A stretch of 5,433 bases of DNA from positions 1-5,433 of the forward strand of contig CAMLCW010000347.1 in the NCBI GenBank assembly GCA_946478645.1, in the 5' to 3' direction. Below are positions 1 to 5,433 of this stretch, piece after piece. The notes under the pieces were generated by a model that worked only from the letters and a program-made list of their open reading frames with translations, made no database searches and was not told where the DNA came from. Position numbers and translations under genes: made by a program. The stretch is from an uncultured Variovorax sp. GTDB lineage: Bacteria; Pseudomonadota; Gammaproteobacteria; Burkholderiales; Burkholderiaceae. The number at the start of each line of letters is the position of its first letter. The first letter of the stretch is position 1.

Positions 1-340
1 GGAACGACGCGAACACGGGCGTCATGACCGATTCGACGATCGCCGGCACGGTGCCGACGCGAAGCTCGCCCAATTGGCCGGTCTTGAGGTCCTGCACCTC
101 GTTGTGGATGTCGTCGACCAGCTGGCCGAGCTGCAGGTTGCGCGCATACAAGGCATGGCCGATGGCCGTGAGCGCCATGCCGCGCGGCGTGCGCTCGAAC
201 AGCCGCACGCCGAGCGAGGTCTCGAGCCGCTGGATCGCCTTGGAGAGCGCGGGCTGCGTCACCCCAAGCGCGTCGGCGGCGCTGTGCAGGTTGCCGAGGT
301 CGGCGGCGATCCTGAACCATTGGAGGTCCTTGAGCTGCAT
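1..340 (-). CDS. LysR-family transcriptional regulator, N-terminal part (gene runs off the left edge)
   Basis: The minus strand is open from an ATG at 340 to base 1, giving 113 residues that begin MQLKDLQWFRIAADLGNLHS. Residues about 5-65 are a typical LysR winged helix-turn-helix: the stretch SAADALGVTQPALSKAIQRL (20-39), then LGVRLFERTPRGMALTAIG (43-61). Residues about 65-90 match the linker helix, and GELRVGTVPAIVESVMTPVF begins the periplasmic-binding-protein-like effector domain. A full LysR protein has about 300 residues, so roughly two thirds lies outside the window. The start fits the family, where the HTH begins within a few residues of the N-terminus, although the ribosome-binding site is weak. 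It is divergent from the Bug receptor at 456, the usual arrangement for a LysR protein controlling its neighbour, so it probably activates the Bug/AtuA operon in response to a substrate (inference). The family is certain; the ligand is unknown. Confidence 0.95.
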   Translation of the reverse strand, partial: MQLKDLQWFRIAADLGNLHSAADALGVTQPALSKAIQRLETSLGVRLFERTPRGMALTAIGHALYARNLQLGQLVDDIHNEVQDLKTGQLGELRVGTVPAIVESVMTPVFASF

Positions 341-358
341 GGTCCGATTCCAAACGGT

Positions 359-378
359 TATCGCAAAACCCCATGATA
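359..378. promoter_or_regulatory. Candidate LysR-type operator dyad between the divergent genes
   Basis: TATC-N12-GATA is a perfect 4+4 inverted repeat. It contains a T-N11-A arrangement (T361, A373), the loose consensus for LysR-type sites. A second, overlapping dyad, CGAT-N11-ATCG, spans 345-363. Both lie between the LysR start at 340 and the predicted Bug promoter, where an activator site is expected. Arms this short can arise by chance, so this is only a candidate. Confidence 0.3.
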
Positions 379-382
379 GGAC

Positions 383-411
383 TGGCCGCGGGCACACGCG
401 ATTTCCATAAT
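383..411 (+). promoter_or_regulatory. Candidate sigma70-type promoter of the Bug/AtuA operon
   Basis: CATAAT at 406-411 matches five of six bases of the -10 consensus. With a 17-base spacer, TGGCCG at 383-388 matches only three of six of the -35 consensus. A good -10 with a poor -35 is common in promoters that need an activator, which fits the divergent LysR gene. Transcription would start near 418, leaving a leader of about 38 bases before the ATG at 456. A 15-base dyad, CGATT-N5-AATCG (399-413), overlaps the -10 and could be a further regulator contact. Confidence 0.4.
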
Positions 412-455
412 CGATGCGCACCTCACGCACATGAATGACACAGAGACAAAGAGAC

Positions 456-1448
456 ATGCCGACATTCGCTCCCCGGGCACGCGCCGTGCTGCGCGTGGCC
501 AGCCTCGCCCTGGCGGGCCTGCTGGGCGCCGCCGCCACGGCCAATGCACAAGACGCCTGGCCCAGCCGCCCGATCCGCGTGGTCGTGCCCTACCCGGCCG
601 GCGGCAACACCGACATCATTGCGCGCGACGTGATGAAGGCGCTGTCGGCGCGGCTCGGCCAGCCGATCGTGATCGACAACAAGCCCGGCGCCAACAGCAT
701 CCTGGGCACCGAGCTCGTGGCCAAGGCCGCACCCGACGGCTACACGCTGCTGGTAGCGATCGGCGCCTATGCCAACAACCAGTCGCTCTACCGCAACCTG
801 CCCTACCGACCGGCCGATCTCGTGCCGGTCTCGCAGCTGACGCGGACCTCGCTGGTGCTGGTGACCGCGCGCCCCGGCATCCGCACGCTCGACGACCTGG
901 TGCGTACCGGCCGCGACGCCGGTGCGCCGCAGAGCTTTGCGAGCAGCGGCGTGGGCTCGGCCGCGCACCTGCTGGGCGAACGCTTCGCGCGCGCCACCGC
1001 GATGAAGGGCGCCATGCACGTGCCCTACAAAGGCACCAGCGACGCGACCACCGATCTTGTCAGCGGGAGGGTCGGCTTCATGTTCGACGCGATCTCCGCA
1101 ATGGGGCCGCACATCCGCCAGGGCCGCCTCGCGGCGCTGGCGGTGACGGGGCACGAGCGCTCGCCGCTCCTGCCCGAGGTGCCGAGCCTCAAGGAGCTCG
1201 GCCATCCCGAGCTGGCGACCTATGCCTGGGCCGGCGTGCTGGCGCCCGCACGCACGCCGGGCGCGATCATCGACAAGCTGGCCGCCGAGATCGCGGCCGT
1301 GATGAAGGGCGACGAACTGCGCGCGCGGCTCGCGGCCATCAGCACCGAGCCCGTGGGCGGCACCCCGGCGGAGCTGGCGCGCTTCATCGCCGCGGAAGCC
1401 AAGGTCAACGGCGACGTGATCCGGCAGCTCGACATCACGCTCGACTAG
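456..1448 (+). CDS. TTT-family periplasmic substrate-binding protein (Bug receptor)
   Basis: This 330-residue protein belongs to the Bug family of tripartite tricarboxylate transporter receptors, which bind small, mostly carboxylated solutes in the periplasm. Residues 1-31 form a signal peptide: Arg-rich start, hydrophobic stretch VASLALAGLLGAAATANA, likely cleaved after Ala31 before QDAWPSRPIR. The mature part shows family hallmarks: VVVPYPAGGNTDIIAR (42-57), the loop near the ligand; VIDNKPGANSILGTELVAK (72-90); APDGYTLL (92-99); and VPYKGTSDATTDLVSGRVGF (189-208). Length is normal for the family. An in-frame ATG at 435 would add seven residues, but it has no ribosome-binding site, while a purine-rich stretch (GAGACAAAGAG) precedes 456. 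The gene is divergent from a LysR gene and 12 bases upstream of the AtuA-family gene, probably co-transcribed with it. No TctA/TctB membrane partners are present. The family is secure; the ligand is unknown. Confidence 0.93.
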   Translation: MPTFAPRARAVLRVASLALAGLLGAAATANAQDAWPSRPIRVVVPYPAGGNTDIIARDVMKALSARLGQPIVIDNKPGANSILGTELVAKAAPDGYTLLVAIGAYANNQSLYRNLPYRPADLVPVSQLTRTSLVLVTARPGIRTLDDLVRTGRDAGAPQSFASSGVGSAAHLLGERFARATAMKGAMHVPYKGTSDATTDLVSGRVGFMFDAISAMGPHIRQGRLAALAVTGHERSPLLPEVPSLKELGHPELATYAWAGVLAPARTPGAIIDKLAAEIAAVMKGDELRARLAAISTEPVGGTPAELARFIAAEAKVNGDVIRQLDITLD

Positions 1449-1460
1449 GGCTTGCGAACA

Positions 1461-3257
1461 ATGACATCCACACCCCGCACCGTGAAGATCGGCGGCGCCT
1501 GCGCCTTCATCGGCGACAGCATCCTCGGGCCGCGCCAGCTTGCCAGCGTCGAGCGCATGCAGTACCTCGTGTTCGACTACCTCGCGGAGATGACGCTGTC
1601 GAGCTTCGCGCAGGCACGCAAGCGCGACGCCGCGCTCGGCTATGCCGGCGACTTCGTCGAGGTGACGCTGCGCGAGATCCTGCCGCAGTGCATGCAGCGC
1701 GGCATCCGGCTGGTGGCGAATGCCGGCGGGCTCAACCCGCGCGGCTGCGCAGCGGCCATCGAGGCGCTCGCAAGCGAACTGGGCTGCACGCCGCGCGTCG
1801 CCTTCATCGAGGGCGACGACAGCCTGCCGCTGCTGCCGGCGCTGGCCGAAGAAGGCACGCTCGACTTCTATGCGGGCACGCCGATGCCCGCGGGCATCGA
1901 CAGCGCGAACGTCTACCTGGGCGCGCTGCCGATCGCGCGCGCGCTCGACCGGGGCGCCGACATCGTGGTGACCGGGCGCATCGTCGACAGCGCCACCACG
2001 CTCGGCGTGCTGATGCATGAATTCGGCTGGGCCGCGGATGCCTACGACCAGTTGGCCGCAGGCTCGCTGGCCGGCCACATCCTCGAGTGCGGCGCGCAGG
2101 CCACCGGCGGCATCTTCACCGACTGGGCCGAGGTGCCCGGCTGGGAGAACATCGGCTACCCCTACCTCGAATGCGAGGCCGACGGCAGCTTCGTCGTCGC
2201 CAAGCCGCCGGGTACGGGCGGCTGCGTGACGCCGGCCACGGTCAGTGAGCAGATCCTCTACGAAGTGGGCGATCCCTCGCGCTACGTGCTGCCCGACGTG
2301 GTCTGCGATTTCACGCAAGTCACCGCGGTGGCCGCGGGCCCCGACCGGGTGCGCGTGGCGGGTGCGCGCGGCATGGCACCGCCGCCGACCTACAAGCTGT
2401 CGGCCACCTGGCAGCAGGGCTGGCGCTGCACCGCGCAGGTGTCGGTGTTCGGTATCGATGCGGTGCCGAAGGCACGCCGCACCGGCGAGGCACTGCTGGC
2501 GCGCGTGCGCACGCTGCTCGACGAAAAGGCGCTCGGCGATTTCGACAAGACGCTGGTGACGGTGCTCGGCGCCGAAGACAGCTACGGCCCGCATGCCGCC
2601 GCGTTCGCGCCACGCGAGGCGGTCGCGCGCGTGGCCGTGACCCATGCGCGGGCCGAGGCGCTGGAGATCTTTTCACGCGAGGCGCGCGCGCCCGGCGTCT
2701 CGTTCGCGCCCGGCACCACCAGCGGCAGCGCGCTGACCCTCAACGGCCGCGCCGCGGTCGAGCCGCGCTTCCGGCTCTTCTCCTGCCTGGTGGCGAAGCA
2801 CCGGTTGCCCGCGCCGCGCGTGGTGATCGCAGGCGCCGAGGAGATGGTGGAGATTCCCTGCGGCGGCGAGCCCGTGCCGGCCGGGAATGCTGCACCGAGC
2901 GCCGGCCCCGACGATGCCGCGCCCGCACCGCCACCGAGTGCGCGCACCGCGGCGCTCATCACGCTGGCCCACGGACGCTCCGGCGACAAGGGCGACACCT
3001 CGAACATCGCCGTGATCGCGCGCCGGCCCGAAGACCTGGCGCTGCTGCGCCGCGAACTCACGCCCGAACGCGTGCGCGCGCATCTCGCGCACCTCGTCTG
3101 CGGCAGCGTCACGCGCTACGAGGTGCCGGGCCTTCATGCCTTCAACTTCCTGCTGACGGGCGCGCTGGACGGCGGCGGCCCGAGCTCGCTGCGGCCCGAC
3201 CCGATGGGCAAGGGCATGGCGCAGATGCTGCTGGGGATGCCGGTCGCCTTGGGCTGA
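1461..3257 (+). CDS. AtuA-family (DUF1446) protein with fused C-terminal AtuA-like domain
   Basis: The 598-residue product belongs to the family of AtuA, a protein from the Pseudomonas acyclic terpene (citronellol/geraniol) gene cluster with no settled biochemical role. The core spans about residues 8-465 and includes KIGGACAFIGDS (9-20), ANAGGLNP (86-93), VTGRIVDSATTLG (170-182), GHILECGAQATGG (205-217) and KPPGTGGCVTP (248-258), glycine-rich conserved blocks. A Pro/Ala-rich linker (471-493) leads to a C-terminal domain of about 100 residues carrying HGRSGDKGDTSN (504-515), the signature of the AtuA-like ferredoxin-fold module, which in some relatives is a separate small protein. No signal peptide is visible, so it is cytoplasmic. 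The ATG at 1461 is preferred over an in-frame TTG at 1452 and has a weak AGGG upstream. It follows the Bug gene by 12 bases, suggesting the receptor's ligand feeds the pathway it serves. No other terpene genes are visible, so the symbol atuA is not assigned. Confidence 0.9.
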   Translation: MTSTPRTVKIGGACAFIGDSILGPRQLASVERMQYLVFDYLAEMTLSSFAQARKRDAALGYAGDFVEVTLREILPQCMQRGIRLVANAGGLNPRGCAAAIEALASELGCTPRVAFIEGDDSLPLLPALAEEGTLDFYAGTPMPAGIDSANVYLGALPIARALDRGADIVVTGRIVDSATTLGVLMHEFGWAADAYDQLAAGSLAGHILECGAQATGGIFTDWAEVPGWENIGYPYLECEADGSFVVAKPPGTGGCVTPATVSEQILYEVGDPSRYVLPDVVCDFTQVTAVAAGPDRVRVAGARGMAPPPTYKLSATWQQGWRCTAQVSVFGIDAVPKARRTGEALLARVRTLLDEKALGDFDKTLVTVLGAEDSYGPHAAAFAPREAVARVAVTHARAEALEIFSREARAPGVSFAPGTTSGSALTLNGRAAVEPRFRLFSCLVAKHRLPAPRVVIAGAEEMVEIPCGGEPVPAGNAAPSAGPDDAAPAPPPSARTAALITLAHGRSGDKGDTSNIAVIARRPEDLALLRRELTPERVRAHLAHLVCGSVTRYEVPGLHAFNFLLTGALDGGGPSSLRPDPMGKGMAQMLLGMPVALG

Positions 3258-3305
3258 GCACGGCAACACGCCGATGCGCAGCCGCACGCCGGCGTTCGCT
3301 CCCGG

Positions 3306-4100
3306 CTACGGATGCCAGGTCGACACCACCGCCGGTGTCTGCGCCGTCGGCCTGCCGGCGAGCGCGTACGAGAGTTCGTTGGCGGCCTTCATGATCGTCT
3401 TCGCGAGGCCGATCAGCTTCGGCTTCGGCAGGCGGTCCGCGGGCCCCGAGATGCAGACCGAGCCCAGCAGCGCCCAGCGCAGCCCGAACACCGGCGCCGA
3501 GACGGTCGCGACATTCTTCTCGCGCTCGCCGATCGAGTAGTGGAAGCCCTTCTTGCGGATCTCCTCGTAGAGCCTGCCGGGCGCACCCGAGAACGCGAGG
3601 ATCACGCGGCCTGGTGAGCCCAGCTCCAGCGGCAGCATGGCGCCCATGCGGGCGTGATGCCGGATCGGCTGCGGGCCTTCCACGCGTGCCAGGCAGGTTC
3701 TCGAATCGCCCTCGCGCACGTAGAAGGCAGCGCTCTCGCCGGTGGCCTGCGAGAGCGCGAGCAGCATCGGCTCGACCACGTTGTTGGCATCGAAGCTGGC
3801 CTGGTAGCGCGCACCGAGCCACCCCGCAGCGGGGCCGAGGCGCCATCCGCCGTCATCGCGCTGCACCACGTACTTGGCCGCCGCGAGCGTGCGCAGCAGC
3901 CGCAGCGCGGTGGTCTTGTGCATGCCGCTGCGCCGGGTGAGCTCGGCCAGCGACAGCTGTTCGTCCTGCATGCCGAAGGCATCGAGCAGCTGCAGTGCGC
4001 GTGCAACGGCGGCAACGCCGCCGCTGGCCTCGGCATCGGCTTCGCGCGGCGCCTCGATCACGGCGGCGGCGCGTTTCAAAGTGGGTGATGTGTTTCGCAC
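3306..4100 (-). CDS. IclR-family transcriptional regulator
   Basis: The minus-strand product has 264 residues from a GTG at 4100, normal for IclR proteins (about 250-280). Residues about 28-90 are the winged helix-turn-helix: VARALQLLDAF (32-42), LSLAELTRRSGMHKTTALRL (49-68) and KYVVQRDDGGWRLGP (76-90). Residues about 100-248 form the GAF-like effector domain, with RVEGPQPIRHHARMGAMLPL (139-158), GSPGRVILAF (161-170), GFHYSIGEREKNVATVSAPV (185-204) and LGSVCISGPADRL (212-224). The frame stays open to an ATG at 4298, but that would overlap the divergent Bug gene and its promoter, add sequence with no domain character, and exceed family length. The GTG sits about 30 bases downstream of a good -10 (TACAAT). 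The gene is divergent from the Bug/amidohydrolase pair and convergent with the AtuA gene. It probably controls the former, and perhaps itself, through the shared palindromes (inference). Confidence 0.92.
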   Translation of the reverse strand: MRNTSPTLKRAAAVIEAPREADAEASGGVAAVARALQLLDAFGMQDEQLSLAELTRRSGMHKTTALRLLRTLAAAKYVVQRDDGGWRLGPAAGWLGARYQASFDANNVVEPMLLALSQATGESAAFYVREGDSRTCLARVEGPQPIRHHARMGAMLPLELGSPGRVILAFSGAPGRLYEEIRKKGFHYSIGEREKNVATVSAPVFGLRWALLGSVCISGPADRLPKPKLIGLAKTIMKAANELSYALAGRPTAQTPAVVSTWHP

Positions 4101-4103
4101 AGC

Positions 4104-4140
4104 GGTCCATGGTCCATTGCGTGGACCACCATTGTATGGA
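4104..4140. promoter_or_regulatory. Candidate IclR operator cluster in the divergent intergenic region
   Basis: This stretch is dense in related half-sites. GGTCCAT occurs twice in tandem (4104-4110, 4111-4117). TGGTCCA-N5-TGGACCA is a perfect 7+7 inverted repeat (4110-4128). A second dyad, CCAT-N3-ATGG, lies at 4129-4139. The two sites align as CCATTGCGTGGA (4114-4125) and CCATTGTATGGA (4129-4140), ten of twelve bases identical with centres 15 bases apart. IclR proteins bind short palindromes of about this length, often in pairs, between divergent genes. The cluster overlaps the predicted -35 of the Bug gene and the predicted -10 of the iclR-type gene. Confidence 0.6.
4131..4136 (-). promoter_or_regulatory. 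Candidate -10 element of the IclR-family gene
   Basis: On the minus strand this reads TACAAT, five of six bases of the -10 consensus. Transcription would start near 4124 and give a leader of about 24 bases before the GTG at 4100. No good -35 is visible at 16-18 bases spacing. The element lies inside the candidate operator, so the regulator could control its own expression. Confidence 0.35.
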
Positions 4141-4160
4141 ATGAAACGCGCTCCTACAGT
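4132..4160 (+). promoter_or_regulatory. Candidate promoter of the second Bug gene and amidohydrolase
   Basis: TTGTAT (4132-4137, three of six to the -35 consensus, including the key TTG) and TACAGT (4155-4160, four of six to the -10) are separated by 17 bases. The -35 lies within the second palindrome of the operator cluster, so a bound regulator would either block or contact RNA polymerase here. Transcription would begin near 4167, giving a leader of about 58 bases. Confidence 0.4.
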
Positions 4161-4173
4161 CGCCCCATGCCCC

Positions 4174-4188
4174 CGGACGCACCGTCCG
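4174..4188 (+). promoter_or_regulatory. GC-rich dyad / possible leader hairpin upstream of the second Bug gene
   Basis: CGGACG-N3-CGTCCG is a perfect 6+6 inverted repeat around a CAC loop. It lies just downstream of the predicted transcription start and 24 bases before the ribosome-binding site GGAG (4213-4216). It could be a stable mRNA 5' hairpin or another protein site. It has no T-run, so it is not an intrinsic terminator. Confidence 0.35.
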
Positions 4189-4224
4189 CGGACCAGGAAC
4201 GAACCATCGAACGGAGACAAACCC

Positions 4225-5211
4225 ATGCGCAACACGAGCCCCGGCTCCATCCATCGTCGCTCGGCCCTCGGCCTTGCCCTGCTCTTCGCTTCGGGCATGG
4301 CCCTGGCGCAGGCCTATCCCTCACGCCCGATCCGGCTCGTGGTGCCCTTCCCGCCCGGCGGCGGCACGGACATCATCGCGCGCGAGGTGGCGAACAAGGT
4401 CGCCACCTCGGAGGGCTGGTCGATCGTGATCGACAACCGGCCCGGCTCGGGCGGCAACATCGGCGTCGATGCCGCAGCCAAGGCCGCGCCCGACGGCTAC
4501 ACGCTGGTGCTAGGCCAGACCAGCAACCTCGCGATCAATCCCACGCTCTACGCCAAGCTGCCCTACGACCCGGTGAAAGACCTCGCGGCCGTGGGCCTGG
4601 TCGCCTCGGCGCCGCTGGTGCTGGTGGTCTCGTCGAGCTCGCCCTACAAGAAGCTCGCCGACGTGGTTGCGGCCGCCAAGGCCAAGCCGACCGCGCTCAA
4701 CTATGCGAGTTCGGGCAACGGCACGGTCGCGCACCTTGCGGCCGTGCAGTTCCAGAAGGCCGCCGACGTGCAGTTCACGCACATTCCGTACAAGGGCGCC
4801 GCACAGGGCCTGACCGACCTCGTCGGCGGCCAGATCCAGATGTACGTTTCATCGGTGCCCACGCTGATCGCGCAGATCAAGACCGGGCAGCTGCGCGCGC
4901 TCGCCGTGACCTCGCTGAAGCGCACGCGCGACCTGCCCGACGTGCCGACCCTGGCCGAGTCGGGCTACAAGAATTTCGAGGCGGTCACATGGTTCGGCGT
5001 GGCCGGCCCGGCCGCCATGCCCAAGGACGTGATCGCGAAGCTCAACGCCGCCTTCAACAAGGCGCTGCTCACCTCCGAGGTGCAGAAGAAGCTCGCGGCC
5101 CAGGGCGCCGAAGTCATGCCCGGCACGCCCGACGCGTTCGCCTCGCTGATCCGCACCGACGGCGAGCGCTGGGGCGCGATCGTCAAGGCCTCGGGCGCCA
5201 AGATCGACTGA
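4225..5211 (+). CDS. TTT-family periplasmic substrate-binding protein (second Bug receptor)
   Basis: This 328-residue Bug receptor is a paralogue of the one at 456-1448. A signal peptide covers about residues 1-28 (HRRSALGLALLFASGMALA), with cleavage likely before QAYPSRPIR. Mature-chain hallmarks are LVVPFPPGGGTDIIAREVAN (38-57), VIDNRPGSGGNIGVDAAAK (68-86), APDGYTLVLG (88-97), NYASSGNGTVAHLA (159-172), IPYKGAAQGLTDLVGGQIQM (187-206), and the C-terminal lobe LRALAVTS (223-230) with DLPDVPTLAESGY (236-248). Length is typical. The ATG at 4225 is well supported by GGAG at 4213-4216, eight bases upstream; the frame is open further upstream only through the promoter region. It is divergent from the IclR-family gene and seven bases ahead of the amidohydrolase gene, so it likely supplies that enzyme's substrate or a precursor, probably a carboxylic acid (inference). 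No TTT membrane subunits are visible. The ligand is unknown. Confidence 0.95.
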   Translation: MRNTSPGSIHRRSALGLALLFASGMALAQAYPSRPIRLVVPFPPGGGTDIIAREVANKVATSEGWSIVIDNRPGSGGNIGVDAAAKAAPDGYTLVLGQTSNLAINPTLYAKLPYDPVKDLAAVGLVASAPLVLVVSSSSPYKKLADVVAAAKAKPTALNYASSGNGTVAHLAAVQFQKAADVQFTHIPYKGAAQGLTDLVGGQIQMYVSSVPTLIAQIKTGQLRALAVTSLKRTRDLPDVPTLAESGYKNFEAVTWFGVAGPAAMPKDVIAKLNAAFNKALLTSEVQKKLAAQGAEVMPGTPDAFASLIRTDGERWGAIVKASGAKID

Positions 5212-5218
5212 GGCCCGC

Positions 5219-5433
5219 ATGCCGGCAGCTGCCATCCCGCAAGACCAGGGCCCGACCGCGCCGTTCTCGGCCGGCCGCGGACGCACGGCCGTCGAGGTGC
5301 CTGCCGGCGCCTGCGACTGCCACGTGCATCTGTACGACGCGCGCTATCCGGCCGCGCCGCAGGCAAGGCTGCGGCCGCCCGACGCCTCGGCAGCCGACTA
5401 CCGCCAGCTGCAGCAGCGCACCGGCACCGAGCG
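5219..5433 (+). CDS. Amidohydrolase (TIM-barrel, PDC-lactonase-like), N-terminal part; gene runs off the right edge
   Basis: The frame is open from the ATG at 5219 to the edge, giving 71 residues. PAGACDCHVHLYDARYP (28-44) contains the His-x-His pair (His35, His37) on strand 1 of amidohydrolase-superfamily barrels, normally metal ligands. The following LRPPDASAADYRQLQQRTGTER resembles the start of the amidohydrolase-2 group that includes 2-pyrone-4,6-dicarboxylate lactonase (LigI), where PxGAxDxHxH and a later Asp-Tyr segment recur. The start is supported by GAGG at 5210-5213, five bases upstream and overlapping the stop of the Bug gene. The seven-base gap implies co-transcription and possibly translational coupling. 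The catalytic C-terminal part is outside the window, so the substrate cannot be judged; hydrolysis of a lactone or related carboxylate is plausible. The first 27 residues are a variable extension. Confidence 0.88.
   Translation, partial: MPAAAIPQDQGPTAPFSAGRGRTAVEVPAGACDCHVHLYDARYPAAPQARLRPPDASAADYRQLQQRTGTE

Noticed and set aside
435..455. Upstream ATG at 435 for the first Bug gene
   Set aside because: No ribosome-binding site precedes it, and it adds a polar MTQRQRD segment ahead of a signal peptide that is complete from 456. It cannot be fully excluded.
431..2020. 529-codon plus-strand frame overlapping the Bug and AtuA genes
   Set aside because: It is an Arg/Ala-rich out-of-frame reading of the two real genes, with no family motifs.
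423..2645. 740-codon open frame on the minus strand opposite the Bug and AtuA genes
   Set aside because: Its translation is rich in Arg, Ala, Gly and His with no recognisable domain, and it lies antisense to two well-supported genes. Long antisense frames are expected in high-GC coding DNA.
2673..3287. Minus-strand frame opposite the AtuA C-terminus
   Set aside because: Low-complexity Arg/Ala translation, antisense to the conserved C-terminal domain.
3258..3305. Possible bidirectional terminator between the convergent AtuA and IclR genes (palindrome ACGCCGGCGT at 3286-3295)
   Set aside because: The palindrome has no loop and no T-run on either strand; I see no intrinsic terminator here.
4101..4298. 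Longer IclR start at the ATG at 4298, and upstream extension of the second Bug frame to 3874
   Set aside because: Both extensions cross the shared promoter region and the opposite gene, lack domain or signal-peptide character, and are contradicted by family length and, for Bug, by a clear ribosome-binding site at 4213-4216.

Overview
The window is high-GC, tightly packed bacterial DNA with six protein-coding genes and almost no spare sequence. Two genes encode Bug-type periplasmic receptors of the tripartite tricarboxylate transporter (TTT) family, each next to its own regulator. Massive expansion of such receptors is typical of Burkholderiales, so a Variovorax-, Bordetella- or Comamonadaceae-like betaproteobacterium is the best guess. 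The species cannot be fixed from this sequence.

Layout. Bases 1-340 (minus strand) hold the N-terminal part of a LysR-type regulator that runs off the left edge. A roughly 115-base divergent intergenic region follows. Module A then runs rightward: a Bug receptor (456-1448) and, 12 bases later, a 598-residue AtuA-family protein (1461-3257). After a 48-base gap a convergent IclR-type regulator lies on the minus strand (3306-4100, GTG start). It is divergent from module B: a second Bug receptor (4225-5211) and, 7 bases later, the start of an amidohydrolase of the TIM-barrel, 2-pyrone-4,6-dicarboxylate-lactonase-like type (5219 to the right edge).

How the genes fit together. Both modules follow one plan: a regulator divergent from a Bug receptor gene, with a catabolic enzyme directly downstream. 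The simplest reading is two small carboxylate uptake-and-degradation operons. The Bug protein captures an organic acid in the periplasm, the cytoplasmic enzyme acts on it or a derivative, and the divergent regulator senses it or a metabolite. No TctA/TctB membrane subunits are present, so both receptors are orphans here and would need a permease encoded elsewhere. The substrates cannot be read from the sequence.

Most notable signals. The IclR/Bug intergenic region carries a cluster of related palindromic sites (4104-4140) overlapping plausible promoter elements for both directions, followed by a GC-rich dyad in the predicted Bug leader. The AtuA protein joins the AtuA core to its small C-terminal domain in one chain, without any visible terpene-pathway genes. 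I see no RNA genes, mobile elements, CRISPR arrays or clear terminators, and no evidence of a wholly new system.
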